NCBI GenBank assembly: GCA_900767415.1
Contig: CAAFYZ010000028.1
Location: 44,808 to 108,807, forward strand
Length of the DNA stretch: 64,000 nt
Reading direction: 5' to 3'
DNA from: Clostridia bacterium
Lineage (GTDB): Bacteria > Bacillota > Clostridia > Oscillospirales > CAG-272
This document shows, piece after piece, positions 25,053 through 34,180 of the stretch (positions within the stretch are counted from its first letter, which is position 1; each line of letters begins with the position of its first letter). The notes under the pieces were generated by a model. That model was not told where the DNA came from. It ran no database searches and was given only the letters and a program-made list of their open reading frames with translations. The position numbers and the translations under genes are program-made.

Positions 25053-25081
25053 TTGACAAGACCGCCGTTTTTTGCTATGAT
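25053..25081 (+). promoter_or_regulatory. Sigma-A promoter upstream of a small ORF and lipoprotein gene
   Basis: TTGACA (25053-25058), 17-bp spacer ending TTTGC, TATGAT (25076-25081). The leader before the lipoprotein ATG is about 140 nt. Confidence 0.8.
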
Positions 25082-25160
25082 AAAAACAGAACATCGTATC
25101 GTTTCGGCGTTTTTTCACATTCTCACAGAGAACAGGAATTTGAAAGGGAGGTATCCGCCG

Positions 25161-25226
25161 ATGCAGAACCGAGCCGCCCCGCGCGTTTCGTTTATAAAAT
25201 ACAATCCGATTTTTGAAAGGCGGTGA
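25161..25226 (+). CDS. Possible 21-codon leader ORF
   Basis: ATG 25161 lies 8 bp after AAAGGGAGG, a better ribosome site than that of the following gene. It encodes MQNRAAPRV then SFIKYNPIFERR and stops (TGA) 4 bp before the lipoprotein ATG at 25231. The peptide is basic with no known homology. The arrangement suggests translational coupling or a leader peptide, but chance is possible. Confidence 0.4.
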   Translation: MQNRAAPRVSFIKYNPIFERR

Positions 25227-25230
25227 ACGC

Positions 25231-26070
25231 ATGAGAAAAATTCTTTCTTTTCTGCTTCTTTTCGCACTTCTCCTGCTGTCGCTGTCCGCCTGCGCGGATT
25301 CCGACGACGGACACGGAAAACCTACCGTGTTGGGAGAAGAGAGCAGCGAGCTGATCTCGGCGTTGAGTGAACACTTGCAGTCGCTTTTGATCAGTTACAG
25401 CAGGCCGGAAGTTATTCTTGCGAACCAGATAGATAAGATAAAAAACGGCGCGCAACCGTTGCTTGTTACATTCGATCCGTCGGAATTTTACTATGTGTGC
25501 GGCTATTATAAGGGAACAAACAAAGATGAATCCTCATTCTATCGGAATGCCTCCGATTATGTATGGCTTCGGTACGAAAAAGCGGAAGACATTCGCGAAA
25601 CCTATCGCGGGCGCACCTGCATTGCGGCGTTCCAACTGAATCCGGCGTCTACGGTTACGGATATTCGCTCGGGCAGCGCAAAAGTGCCGGTCTTTGAGCA
25701 CTTTACGATGGTTCGTCCAGAATTCGGTGGCGGTTATAACACGGCGACCTTTGATGCGTTTGATGATACCTTTATTTATCTGAAACCCAAGGAGAAGGGC
25801 GCGGTATATACGGCGTCGACGCATTTTGATTCCCGGAACACATGGGTGTATGTTACCCTTGAGGGAGAGAGGTTTATTCCGGTATCGCTTTATCAGATCC
25901 GCTCGACCGGTGAGCGTGATGACTACGATCTCGAGAAGGAATTCGGCAAGTATTACGATGCTTTGATGAGCATCATGATAACGGACAGATATAGTGCTCC
26001 GTTTGGAATTGACATGATGTATTACGGGCTTTTTTCCATCGAAGATTTTGCGGAGATATTGAAAGAATAA
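25231..26070 (+). CDS. Lipoprotein of unknown function
   Basis: 279 aa. Signal peptide with lipobox SLSAC (Cys about residue 21), then a soluble domain of about 255 residues with mixed alpha/beta character (FDPSEFYYVCGYYKGTNKD; KNTWVYVTLEGERFIPVSLYQIRS-like). I do not recognise the family. It would sit on the outer face of the membrane. The start at 25231 is chosen because the lipoprotein signal begins MRKILSFLLLF there; six more codons are open upstream from a TTG. A terminator follows at once, so it is transcribed alone or with the leader ORF. Confidence 0.75.
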   Translation: MRKILSFLLLFALLLLSLSACADSDDGHGKPTVLGEESSELISALSEHLQSLLISYSRPEVILANQIDKIKNGAQPLLVTFDPSEFYYVCGYYKGTNKDESSFYRNASDYVWLRYEKAEDIRETYRGRTCIAAFQLNPASTVTDIRSGSAKVPVFEHFTMVRPEFGGGYNTATFDAFDDTFIYLKPKEKGAVYTASTHFDSRNTWVYVTLEGERFIPVSLYQIRSTGERDDYDLEKEFGKYYDALMSIMITDRYSAPFGIDMMYYGLFSIEDFAEILKE

Positions 26071-26108
26071 AAAACGGCAGAGAAGAGAATCCTCGCCGCA
26101 TAAAAATA

Positions 26109-26155
26109 AGCAAAACCGTGCGTTTTTGCCAAAAGGCAGGACGCACGGTTTTGCT
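26109..26155. terminator. Bidirectional terminator
   Basis: 15-bp perfect stem (26109-26123 with 26141-26155), apical part with TTGCC/GGCA pairs, between the convergent lipoprotein and recombinase genes. Confidence 0.78.
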
Positions 26156-26179
26156 TTGCCGAGAGAAAAAGACGAACCG

Positions 26180-26827
26180 TCAAATAATATCGGGTACGTG
26201 AAGGCGGGCGACGCGCTCATAGTTTTCACTTTCGGTCTGCATACACCTGTCCATGTGGTAATAGAAGTTCGAGCGGCTCATCCGCGACTGTTTCAGCACT
26301 TCCCGCATCGGGATCTCGCGGCGGCGGTAGGCACAGACAAGGCGGAGAAAAGTGTCGGGATAGCCGCGTTCGGGTCTGCCGAAGCGGACGCCGTTTTTCT
26401 TCGCGACGGCGATCCCTTCCGCCTGACGGGCGCGGATGTTCGCTCGCTCGTTCTCGGCGACGAAAGAGAGGACCTGCAGGACGATGTCAGAGATGAATTT
26501 GCCGACGAGATTTTCGCTTTTCGTGCGGGTGTCGAGCAGGGGCATATCGAGGACGAGAATGTCCACCTGCAATTTTCCCGTGATGCGGCTCCACTCTTCG
26601 ATAATCATATCGTAGTTTCTGCCGAGACGGTCGATGGACTTGATAATAAGAAGGTCGCCCGGTTGCAGGATTTCCAGCATACGGATGTAGGCGGTGCGGA
26701 TAAAATCCTTGCCGCTTTTCTTGTCGGCGTAGATTCGGTTTTCGGGCACACCGGCTTCACGAAAGGCGGCGAGCTGTCGCTCGAGATTCTGGTCGGTGCC
26801 GGATACTCTGGCATAAGCGTAGGTCAT
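26180..26827 (-). CDS. Small serine recombinase (resolvase/invertase family)
   Basis: 215 aa. Catalytic Ser9 in YARVSGTDQNLERQL, then ILQPGDLLIIKSIDRLGRNYDMI (the typical SxDRLGR motif) and FVAENERANIRARQAEGIAVAK. The C-terminal 45 residues contain a helix-turn-helix (EIPMREVLKQSRMSRSNFYYHM). This size is that of invertases and resolvases that act on short paired sites. No transposon partner is seen. ATG 26827 has AAAAGGAG. Whether a recombination site lies near is not clear by eye. Confidence 0.9.
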   Translation of the reverse strand: MTYAYARVSGTDQNLERQLAAFREAGVPENRIYADKKSGKDFIRTAYIRMLEILQPGDLLIIKSIDRLGRNYDMIIEEWSRITGKLQVDILVLDMPLLDTRTKSENLVGKFISDIVLQVLSFVAENERANIRARQAEGIAVAKKNGVRFGRPERGYPDTFLRLVCAYRRREIPMREVLKQSRMSRSNFYYHMDRCMQTESENYERVARLHVPDII

Positions 26828-27031
26828 GATGTTCTCCTTTTCGGTTACAGATAGTTTTTCCGTCGGTCTTGTTTTCTTTATCGACAGATTTCGGGGGAAG
26901 AGGAAAAAAACTCCGAAACCACTATAACATAAACGAAAAGAGGAAGAAAGGGCAAAAGAAAAGGCGGACGGCGTTTGGCGGGCGGTTCGCTTTTCTTTTC
27001 CTCTGTTTTTAAAGAATTAAAATATTTACTC

Positions 27032-27060
27032 TTTACAAAAAGAGGAAAATATGATACAAT
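27032..27060 (+). promoter_or_regulatory. Sigma-A promoter of the RsuA-type synthase gene
   Basis: TTTACA (27032-27037), 17-bp spacer ending ATATGA, TACAAT (27055-27060). Confidence 0.75.
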
Positions 27061-27092
27061 AAAAAGCAACACGGAAAAGGGAGATGTACGGT

Positions 27093-27800
27093 ATGCGAAT
27101 CGACAAAATGATTTCCGACCTCGGGGTTGCCTCTCGCCGCACGGCGGCGGCGACTGCCGCACGCGGGGGCGTTCTCGTGAACGGCGTGCCCGTGCGCGAC
27201 CTCTCCCGCCATATCGACCCGACGAAGGACAAAGTGTGCTATCTCGGGGAAGAGCTCGTCTACCGCCGCTTCGTCTACTATATGCTGAACAAACCCGCAG
27301 GGTATGTCAGTGCGACGGAGGACAGGCGATATCCCTGCGTGACCGAACTGTTGCCCGAGCGGATCCGTCACATGGATCTTTTTCCTGTCGGACGGCTTGA
27401 CCGTGATACGCTCGGACTGATGATTCTGACAAACGACGGTGCCTTAGCACACCGACTGCTGACGCCGAAGCACCATGTGGAAAAAGAATACGCCTTTACG
27501 GTGGATCTGCCGTTGCCGCCCGATGCGGAAGAACGGTTTTTCGCAGGGGTGACGATTGACGGCGGCGAAGTGTGCAAGAGCGCGCGTCTCTTTCCCTCTC
27601 CCGACCGCCTATCGGGGCGTATCGTTCTGACGGAAGGGAAGTATCATCAGGTAAAGCGCATGACCGAGACGGTCGGGTGTCGTATCACCTCGCTTGAGCG
27701 TGTGCGCTTTGCCGATATTCCTCTCGACCCGTCGCTCGCCCGCGGAGAATTCCGCCCGCTGACGGAAGAGGAGATCGAAGGGCTCCGTGCCGCCCCGTAA
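27093..27800 (+). CDS. RsuA/RluB-family pseudouridine synthase
   Basis: 235 aa. S4 domain at the N-terminus (MRIDKMISDLGVASRRTAAATAARGGVLVNG in outline), then YMLNKPAGYVSATED, the catalytic motif FPVGRLDRDTLGLMILTNDG with its Asp, and EGKYHQVKRMTETVG. It modifies a uridine in 16S rRNA (RsuA type) or 23S; the short form and PAGYVSATED favour RsuA-like. The start 27093 is chosen because GGGAG is 8 bp upstream; an ATG at 27084 abuts that site and is too close. Confidence 0.9.
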   Translation: MRIDKMISDLGVASRRTAAATAARGGVLVNGVPVRDLSRHIDPTKDKVCYLGEELVYRRFVYYMLNKPAGYVSATEDRRYPCVTELLPERIRHMDLFPVGRLDRDTLGLMILTNDGALAHRLLTPKHHVEKEYAFTVDLPLPPDAEERFFAGVTIDGGEVCKSARLFPSPDRLSGRIVLTEGKYHQVKRMTETVGCRITSLERVRFADIPLDPSLARGEFRPLTEEEIEGLRAAP

Positions 27801-27857
27801 TACAAAAATCAAGTGAAAAACTGCCCGCCTCTGCGGGCGTACACAAAAGGAGAACCC

Positions 27858-30032
27858 ATGGACATTCTGAAAACACTGGCAAAAGAACTGTCTCTGAAAG
27901 AAGAGCAGGTGGAAAAGACCGTTGCGTTGATCGACGAGGGGAATACCATTCCTTTTATCTCCCGATACCGTAAAGAGGTGACGGGGAGTCTTGACGATAC
28001 GATATTGCGTGAACTTTACGACAGACTGCAATATCTGCGCAAACTCAACGAGCGTAAGGAGGAGATCTCCGCGCTGATCGCCGCGCAGGAGAAGCTGACA
28101 CCCGAGATCACCTTCGCCCTTGAAAATGCGAAGACGCTGGTCGAACTGGAAGATATTTACCGCCCCTTCAAGCCGAAGCGTACGACCCGCGCCTCCATCG
28201 CCCGCGCCAAAGGGCTGGAGCCGCTGGCAAATTATATTATGGAACAGCGGGACAGTTATGACCCGACGATCGAAGTCTATGCCGAGCAGTTCCTCTCGAC
28301 GGAAGAAGGGAAAGAAGTCCCCGACGTCGCCGCGGCGCTTGCCGGTGCGTCCGACATCATCGCGGAGGACGTCTCCAACGATGCCGAGATCCGTAAACTT
28401 CTGCGCGCCTTTACCTTCGAGCACGGAACCCTCGACGCGAAGGGGACGAAGGACGAGACGTCGGTTTACGAGACCTATTACGATTTTTCCGAGCCGATCA
28501 AAAAACTGAAAGGACATCGGATTCTTGCTATCAACCGCGGAGAAAAAGAAGACTTCCTCAAAGTATCGGTGAACGTCCCGGAAGAAGACGCCGTCGCACA
28601 GCTCGTCTCGCGCGTGATCACCAACAAAAAGTCGCCCGCTCTGCCGTACCTGATGGCGACGCTGACCGACGCATACGAGCGTCTGCTCTTCCCGGCGATC
28701 GAGAGGGAAGTGCGCACCGCACTCTTCGACGACGCCTCGGAGGGGGCGTTGAAGGTCTTCGCGGAGAACCTCAGAAATCTTTTGCTCGTCTCTCCGCTGA
28801 AAGGCAAGACGGTGCTCGGTTATGACCCCGGTTTTCGTACCGGATGTAAACTGGCGGTTGTCGATAAGACGGGAAAAGTACTGGATACGGGCGTGATCTA
28901 TCCGACCGAGCCGCGCCGCGACATCGAAGGGTCGAGACGAAAAGTCCTCGCTCTGATCGAAAAATACAAAGTCGACGTGATCTCTATCGGCAACGGCACG
29001 GCGTCGCGGGAATCGGAGCGGTTTATCGCCGATACTCTGCGTGATGCGCATTGCCCGAAGGGAGTGAAGTATACCATCGTGTCCGAGGCGGGGGCGTCGG
29101 TGTATTCCGCGTCGAAGCTCGGTGCCGAAGAATTCCCCGACTTCGATGTGACGCAGAGAAGTGCGGTGTCGATCGCAAGACGTCTGCAGGACCCTCTCGC
29201 AGAGCTTGTCAAGATCGAGCCGAAAGCCATCGGTGTCGGACAGTATCAGCACGATATGAAGCAGGCGCGTCTCTCCGAGGCACTCGGCGGCGTCGTGGAG
29301 GATTGCGTGAACGGTGTCGGTGTCGACATCAACACGGCGTCCTATTCGCTCCTTTCCTATGTGTCGGGAATCAACGCGACCGCGGCAAAGAACATTGTCG
29401 CCTTCCGTGAGGCGAACGGAGAATTCAAAACGAGAAAGCAGATTCTCAAAGTACCGAAGATCGGCGAAAAGGCGTTTGTCCAGTGCGCGGGATTCCTCAG
29501 AATCCCCGGGGCAAAGGACGTGCTCGATTCTACCGGCGTGCATCCCGAATCCTATCCGATCGCGGAGGCACTGCTCGCGAAGTTCGGCTATACCGACGCC
29601 GACGTCAGAGCGAACAACCTTGCGCTCCTTCGCTTCAAGGCGGAGCAGTACGGGAAGGCAAAACTCGCCAAAGAACTCGGTTGCGGCGAGCCGACGCTCG
29701 AAGATATTATCAAAGAACTGGAAAAACCGGGACGCGACATTCGTGACGACGCACCGGCACCCGTCCTTTCGACCGACGTGTTGGAAATTACCGACCTGAA
29801 GCCGGATATGCAGTTGAAAGGTACGGTACGCAACGTGGTCGATTTCGGCTGTTTTGTTGACATCGGCGTGCACCATGACGGCTTGCTCCACATTTCCGAG
29901 ATGAGTGATAAATTCGTCAAGCGGGCGTCCGACCTCTTCTCGGTCGGCGACGTCATCGAAGTGAAGATCAAGGACGTCGATGTGGCAAAGCACCGCATCG
30001 CCCTGACAAGAAAGGGCATGAAGACCGAATAA
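27858..30032 (+). CDS. tex: Tex family S1 RNA-binding transcription accessory protein
   Basis: 724 aa. N-terminal helical Tex region (IPFISRYRKEVTGSLDD; EDIYRPFKPKRTTRASIARAKGLEPLA), a YqgF/RuvX-like nuclease-fold domain (VLGYDPGFRTGCKLAVVD; ISIGNGTASRESE), tandem helix-hairpin-helix motifs (SLLSYVSGINATAAKNIVAFRE; LKVPKIGEKAFVQCAGFLRI) and a C-terminal S1 domain (GTVRNVVDFGCFVDIGVHHDGLLHISEM). Tex binds RNA and acts with RNA polymerase, related to eukaryotic Spt6. ATG 27858 has AAAAGGAG. Probably co-transcribed with the pseudouridine synthase upstream and DUF5685 downstream. Confidence 0.95.
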   Translation: MDILKTLAKELSLKEEQVEKTVALIDEGNTIPFISRYRKEVTGSLDDTILRELYDRLQYLRKLNERKEEISALIAAQEKLTPEITFALENAKTLVELEDIYRPFKPKRTTRASIARAKGLEPLANYIMEQRDSYDPTIEVYAEQFLSTEEGKEVPDVAAALAGASDIIAEDVSNDAEIRKLLRAFTFEHGTLDAKGTKDETSVYETYYDFSEPIKKLKGHRILAINRGEKEDFLKVSVNVPEEDAVAQLVSRVITNKKSPALPYLMATLTDAYERLLFPAIEREVRTALFDDASEGALKVFAENLRNLLLVSPLKGKTVLGYDPGFRTGCKLAVVDKTGKVLDTGVIYPTEPRRDIEGSRRKVLALIEKYKVDVISIGNGTASRESERFIADTLRDAHCPKGVKYTIVSEAGASVYSASKLGAEEFPDFDVTQRSAVSIARRLQDPLAELVKIEPKAIGVGQYQHDMKQARLSEALGGVVEDCVNGVGVDINTASYSLLSYVSGINATAAKNIVAFREANGEFKTRKQILKVPKIGEKAFVQCAGFLRIPGAKDVLDSTGVHPESYPIAEALLAKFGYTDADVRANNLALLRFKAEQYGKAKLAKELGCGEPTLEDIIKELEKPGRDIRDDAPAPVLSTDVLEITDLKPDMQLKGTVRNVVDFGCFVDIGVHHDGLLHISEMSDKFVKRASDLFSVGDVIEVKIKDVDVAKHRIALTRKGMKTE

Positions 30033-30072
30033 AAAGCGGTGCGCCCCCAAAAATCAAAAGAGAGGAGACGGT

Positions 30073-30969
30073 ATGTTCGGCTATGTGAAACCCGACAGCG
30101 CGGAACTGCGCGTCAAGGATTACGACTTTTACCGCGCGACCTATTGCGGGATCTGCCGTGAGACGGGACGCGTCACGGGAAACGCATCGCGCGTGACGCT
30201 CAGTTATGATGCCGTCTTTCTCGCCTTGGTACGGATGCTGTTCATCGGGGAGGAAGAGTTTTCTTCCCGGATGCGCCGCTGTGCCGTCCATCCGCTGAAA
30301 AAGCGGAATATGCTGAATCAAAACGCCGCCCTCACCTACACCGCGCGTGTTTTCGCCCTGCTGTCTTATCACAAGATGCGGGACGATCTCGCCGACGAGG
30401 GGAGAGCGGTGCGCGCGGCGATGCTCCCTCTCCGTCCGATCCTGTCCCGTGCGAGACGGCGGGCGGGATATGCGGAGCTTGATCGCCTGATGAAAGAAAA
30501 ACTCGCCGAGATTTCAGAGATGGAGCGTGCCTCTCTTCCTTTGGTAGATCCGCCGGCATCGGCGTTCGGCGATCTGCTCGGCGCGGTGTTCGCACAAGGG
30601 CTGTCCGAAAAGGATGCGCGCATCACGCGGGAGATCGGTTACCGTCTCGGAAAGTTTATTTACGCCGCCGACGCCGCGGAAGATTACGAAAAAGACGCGG
30701 CGCGCGGACGGTACAATCCGTATGTCCTCTCCTACGGCAAAAAGACGCTGTCGCGGGAAAATCGGGAGACGATCCGCACGGCTCTTCTGCTCGAAGCGTC
30801 GCGCATGGCGTCCGCCGTAGAACTTCTGCCGTTCGGCAATCGGAGGATCCTTGAGAATCTGATAAAGAACATCACCTATCGCGGACTGGTCCGCCGTATC
30901 GCCTTTTTAACGGACGGAGAGGGCGACGCAAAATCACAAATATCCGAAGAAAGGACTCCCGGCTCATGA
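30073..30969 (+). CDS. DUF5685 family protein
   Basis: 298 aa. Starts MFGYVKPDSAELRVKDYDFYRATYCGICRETG, which I recognise as the DUF5685 opening with its YCGIC pair; a YDAVFLALVRMLF helix, a CAVHPLKKRN turn, and the later AADAAEDYEKDAARGRYNPYV acidic motif follow, giving an isoprenoid-synthase-like helical look (DAAEDYEKD resembles a Mg-binding Asp cluster). Function is unknown. Its stop overlaps the DnaJ-protein start (ATGA), a pairing I have met in other Clostridia. Confidence 0.78.
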   Translation: MFGYVKPDSAELRVKDYDFYRATYCGICRETGRVTGNASRVTLSYDAVFLALVRMLFIGEEEFSSRMRRCAVHPLKKRNMLNQNAALTYTARVFALLSYHKMRDDLADEGRAVRAAMLPLRPILSRARRRAGYAELDRLMKEKLAEISEMERASLPLVDPPASAFGDLLGAVFAQGLSEKDARITREIGYRLGKFIYAADAAEDYEKDAARGRYNPYVLSYGKKTLSRENRETIRTALLLEASRMASAVELLPFGNRRILENLIKNITYRGLVRRIAFLTDGEGDAKSQISEERTPGS

Positions 30970-31583
30970 AAGATCCGTATACCGTACTCGGCGTATCGAG
31001 GAACGCAACCGACGACGAGATCAAGGAGGCATATCGCGCGCTCGCGAGAAAATACCATCCCGACAATTACGGCGACAACCCGCTCAAAGACCTCGCGGAA
31101 GAAAAAATGCAGGAGGTCAACGCCGCCTACGAGCAGATCCGCAAAGAGCGTGCGGACGGGAACCGTCAAAGCTCCGCTTCGGGTGGGGGCACCTCGGCGG
31201 GCGGCATCTATACCGAGATCCGAAAAGCACTGAACGCGCATCGCTTCGGCGAGGCGGCGCGCATGATCTCCTCCGTCCCCGAAGGGGAGAGGATCGCCGA
31301 GTGGCATTATCTGAACAGTATCCTGATCATGCGCCGCGGCAATGTCAACGACGCGATGCGGGAACTTGAGATCGCGTGCGACATGGAGCCCGGGAACATG
31401 GAATATCAGAAGGCAAAAGAGATGTTCAACAATTCCGCGCGCGGGTACGGCAGCACCTATTACGGCGGGACGGGGAACACGACGCGCGACTCCTCTTCCG
31501 ACTGTTGCGAGATCTGCGTGACGATCAAACTCTGCGACTGCCTTTGCGAATGTTGCGGCGGGGATCTGGTTCCTTGCATTTAA
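30966..31583 (+). CDS. DnaJ-domain protein with Cys-rich tail
   Basis: 205 aa. J domain at residues 1-65 (DPYTVLGVSRNATDDEIKEAYRALARKYHPDN with the HPD triad), then a flexible Ser/Gly linker, a helical TPR-like segment (IRKALNAHRFGEAARMISSVPEGERIAEWHYLNSI in outline), and a final 25 residues with nine Cys (DCCEICVTIKLCDCLCECCGG). It should recruit DnaK-type Hsp70; the tail may bind metal or membrane. Starts within the DUF5685 stop, so the two are coupled. Confidence 0.85.
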   Translation: MKDPYTVLGVSRNATDDEIKEAYRALARKYHPDNYGDNPLKDLAEEKMQEVNAAYEQIRKERADGNRQSSASGGGTSAGGIYTEIRKALNAHRFGEAARMISSVPEGERIAEWHYLNSILIMRRGNVNDAMRELEIACDMEPGNMEYQKAKEMFNNSARGYGSTYYGGTGNTTRDSSSDCCEICVTIKLCDCLCECCGGDLVPCI

Positions 31584-31587
31584 GGTT

Positions 31588-32112
31588 ATGAAAGAGACAA
31601 AGAAAATCACGCTCAGTGCTATGATGGCGGCGCTCGCCGTCGCCCTGATGGTGCTCGGCGCCGTTATCGAGACGCTGGATATGTCGATCGTCGCAGTCGC
31701 CTCGTTTACCGTGGTATTCGTGCAGATCGAGATCGGGAAGCCGTACAATTTCTGCACGTGGCTTGCGGCGTCCCTTCTGTCCTTTATCTTCTTCCCGCAC
31801 AGTTTCGTGTGGGCGGAGTTCCTTTTGGTCTTCGGGGTTTACCCGATTCTGAAAGGGTACATCGAGCGTCTGCCTCGTCCGCTTTGGCTACCGGTGAAAC
31901 TCCTGCTTTTCAATGTGCAGTTCGGCGCGCTTTACGCCGTCGTGCGGTTCGTCATCGGCATGGAACAGATCGGATACGACAGTTTTTATCTGAACCTTCT
32001 CTTATACCTGCTCGCCAACGTCACGCTCTTTGCGTATGATTGGCTGATTACCGTCGTGGTACGCCTGTATTTCTTCAAATACAGAGAAAAGTTCAAAAAA
32101 TTTCTGAAATAA
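31588..32112 (+). CDS. Membrane protein, ECF substrate-component-like
   Basis: 174 aa with five likely membrane helices. The opening KKITLSAMMAALAVALMVLGAVI is typical of ECF transporter S components and related small integral proteins. A FCTWLAASLLSFIFFPHSFVWAEFLLVFGVYPILKGYIERLP stretch in the middle has many aromatic residues. No ECF ATPase or T component is nearby, so transport is a guess. It starts 4 bp after the DnaJ-protein stop and precedes rimO by 23 bp, so it is part of one operon. Confidence 0.7.
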   Translation: MKETKKITLSAMMAALAVALMVLGAVIETLDMSIVAVASFTVVFVQIEIGKPYNFCTWLAASLLSFIFFPHSFVWAEFLLVFGVYPILKGYIERLPRPLWLPVKLLLFNVQFGALYAVVRFVIGMEQIGYDSFYLNLLLYLLANVTLFAYDWLITVVVRLYFFKYREKFKKFLK

Positions 32113-32135
32113 CCGAAAGGAACGATCGGAATCTT

Positions 32136-33458
32136 ATGACAAAAGTCGGCTTTATCTCCCTCGGCTGCTCCAAGAACCTTGTCGACACCGAGGTGATGCT
32201 CCGTTCTCTGCATGACGCGGGATACGAGATCACACCGGACGAGAGCGAGGCAGAGGTTATTGTTGTAAACACCTGCGGCTTTATCGAAAGTGCAAAGAAA
32301 GAGTCCATTGACAACATTCTCGACGTCGCATGGCTGAAAAAGCACGGAAAATGTAAACATATCATAGCAACCGGTTGCCTTGTGGAACGGTATCGCGAAG
32401 AAGTGATGAAAGAAATGCCCGAGGTGGACGCGCTTCTCGGCGTCGGCAGTCTTTCTCACATCGTCGACGCCCTTCGTGCGGTGGAACGCGGGGAAAAGTA
32501 TATGTCCTTTGAAGATAAGGAGACCTCTCCCCTCGGGGGCGAACGCCTTTTGACGACGCCGGAATACAGTGCGTATCTGAAGATCGGTGAGGGGTGCGAC
32601 AACCGCTGTACCTATTGTGCGATCCCCCTGATCCGCGGTCATTTCCGCTCCCGCCCGATGGAATCTCTGGTCGCGGAGGCGAAGGAGCTGGAAGCCCTCG
32701 GGGTGAAGGAGATCAATCTGATCGCCCAGGACAGCTCGCGCTACGGACTGGACCTTTACGGAGAGTATAAGCTCGCCGCCCTCGTCCGTCGGCTCACCGA
32801 GGAGACGACGATTCCGTGGATACGGATCCTCTATTGCTATCCCGACAAGATCACCGACGAGTTGATTGAAGAGTACCGCACGAACGACCGTCTCGTGAAG
32901 TACATGGACATTCCGATCCAGCACATCTCGGATACGGTATTGGAAAGAATGAACCGCCACGGAAGAAAAAAACTGATCGTCGATACGGTCAATAAACTGC
33001 GCGAGCGCGTGCCGGGTGTTGTGCTCCGCACGACGGCGATGGTCGGATTCCCCGGGGAGACGGAAGAGGAGTTTTCCGAGCTTTGCGAGTATGTCAAGGC
33101 GGCGAAGTTCGACCGTTTCGGCGCGTTTACCTTCTCGCCCGAGGAGGGGACGGTCGCCGCGACGATGGATGGTCAGATCGACGAACAGACGAAACAGGAT
33201 CGCTACGATACTCTCATGCAGATGCAACTGACCGTAACGGAAGAGCTGAACGCACGTCGGATCGGCAGTACGCTGACCGTCCTGACCGAAGGGTACGACA
33301 GTGCCGCGGGGATTCATTACGGACGCTCGTTCGCCGATGCGCCCGATGTGGACGGCAAGGTATATTTCCGCGCGAAGGAGCGTATTCCCGAGGGCACTTT
33401 CGTCAAAGTGAAGATTGAGGAAGCACTGGATTATGATCTTGTCGGAAGCGCGATATAA
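32136..33458 (+). CDS. rimO: Ribosomal protein S12 methylthiotransferase
   Basis: Radical SAM enzyme (440 aa) that adds a methylthio group to an Asp of ribosomal protein S12. N-terminal UPF0004 domain with its three cluster Cys (SLGCSKNLVDTE, NTCGFI, ATGCLVERY), radical SAM motif GEGCDNRCTYCAIPLIRG, QDSSRYG, and a C-terminal TRAM domain (TLTVLTEGYDSAAG...KVKIEEALDYDLVG). SKNLVDTE with QHISDTVLERMNRHG and RTTAMVGFPGETEEEF separates it from MiaB. ATG 32136 chosen at the conserved KVGFISLGC start. Confidence 0.95.
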   Translation: MTKVGFISLGCSKNLVDTEVMLRSLHDAGYEITPDESEAEVIVVNTCGFIESAKKESIDNILDVAWLKKHGKCKHIIATGCLVERYREEVMKEMPEVDALLGVGSLSHIVDALRAVERGEKYMSFEDKETSPLGGERLLTTPEYSAYLKIGEGCDNRCTYCAIPLIRGHFRSRPMESLVAEAKELEALGVKEINLIAQDSSRYGLDLYGEYKLAALVRRLTEETTIPWIRILYCYPDKITDELIEEYRTNDRLVKYMDIPIQHISDTVLERMNRHGRKKLIVDTVNKLRERVPGVVLRTTAMVGFPGETEEEFSELCEYVKAAKFDRFGAFTFSPEEGTVAATMDGQIDEQTKQDRYDTLMQMQLTVTEELNARRIGSTLTVLTEGYDSAAGIHYGRSFADAPDVDGKVYFRAKERIPEGTFVKVKIEEALDYDLVGSAI

Positions 33459-33577
33459 CCTTGCATCTCCCATAACCCTCCGAGATCGTGAGAAACGACG
33501 CCGGGAACCAATAAAAACCTTCGATAATTCAGATTTTTGCCGTCGGTGAATCGACGGCGGAACGGAGACAATAAAAG

Positions 33578-34180
33578 ATGAAAAAGAAAAGCATGAATTT
33601 ACCGAACACACTCTCGCTTTTGCGGGTGGCACTGGTGCCCGTGTTCGTCGTTACGTTGCTCTTCCTGCGGGAGATTCCCGTATGGGGAAAGGTGGTCCCC
33701 GCGCTGATCTATGTATTGACGGCGTTTACCGATATGCTGGACGGGAAGATCGCCAGAAAATACAATCTGATTACCGATTTCGGGAAATTCATCGACCCGC
33801 TCGCGGATAAATTCATGGTGCTCGCCTCCATGATCTCTATCGACGCTTTGATGTTCCTCGAAGGACAGACGACGGAGGCGATCGTCTTCATGTTCGTCGT
33901 GCTTGTGATTCTGCTCCGTGAACTCGGCGTGACGAGTCTGCGCCTTGTCGTGGCAGGGAAGAGCGGCATCGTGGTCGCCGCAAGTATGCTCGGAAAAGCG
34001 AAGACCGTCTCGCAGATGGTCGGCACGGTGGTGATTCTGTTAGAGAGCACGATCTTCCCGTTCAGTGCCGGGACGCATATCGTCGCCTATGTGATGATGG
34101 CGATCATGGTAATCACGACGCTCTTTTCCGGTATCGACTATCTGAAGAGTTATCTTCCATATATCGACACGAACGAATAA
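33578..34180 (+). CDS. pgsA: CDP-diacylglycerol--glycerol-3-phosphate 3-phosphatidyltransferase
   Basis: 200 aa membrane enzyme that commits to phosphatidylglycerol synthesis. The CDP-alcohol phosphotransferase signature is complete: DMLDGKIARKYNLITDFGKFIDPLADK (D-G-x2-A-R-x8-G-x3-D-x3-D pattern). It opens MNLPNTLSLLRVALVPVFV, the usual PgsA start, and has about five membrane helices. Adjacent to rimO as in many Firmicutes. Confidence 0.93.
   Translation: MKKKSMNLPNTLSLLRVALVPVFVVTLLFLREIPVWGKVVPALIYVLTAFTDMLDGKIARKYNLITDFGKFIDPLADKFMVLASMISIDALMFLEGQTTEAIVFMFVVLVILLRELGVTSLRLVVAGKSGIVVAASMLGKAKTVSQMVGTVVILLESTIFPFSAGTHIVAYVMMAIMVITTLFSGIDYLKSYLPYIDTNE

Noticed and set aside
27609..30050. 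813-codon open frame on the minus strand
   Set aside because: Opposite tex, which has clear family motifs on the plus strand.
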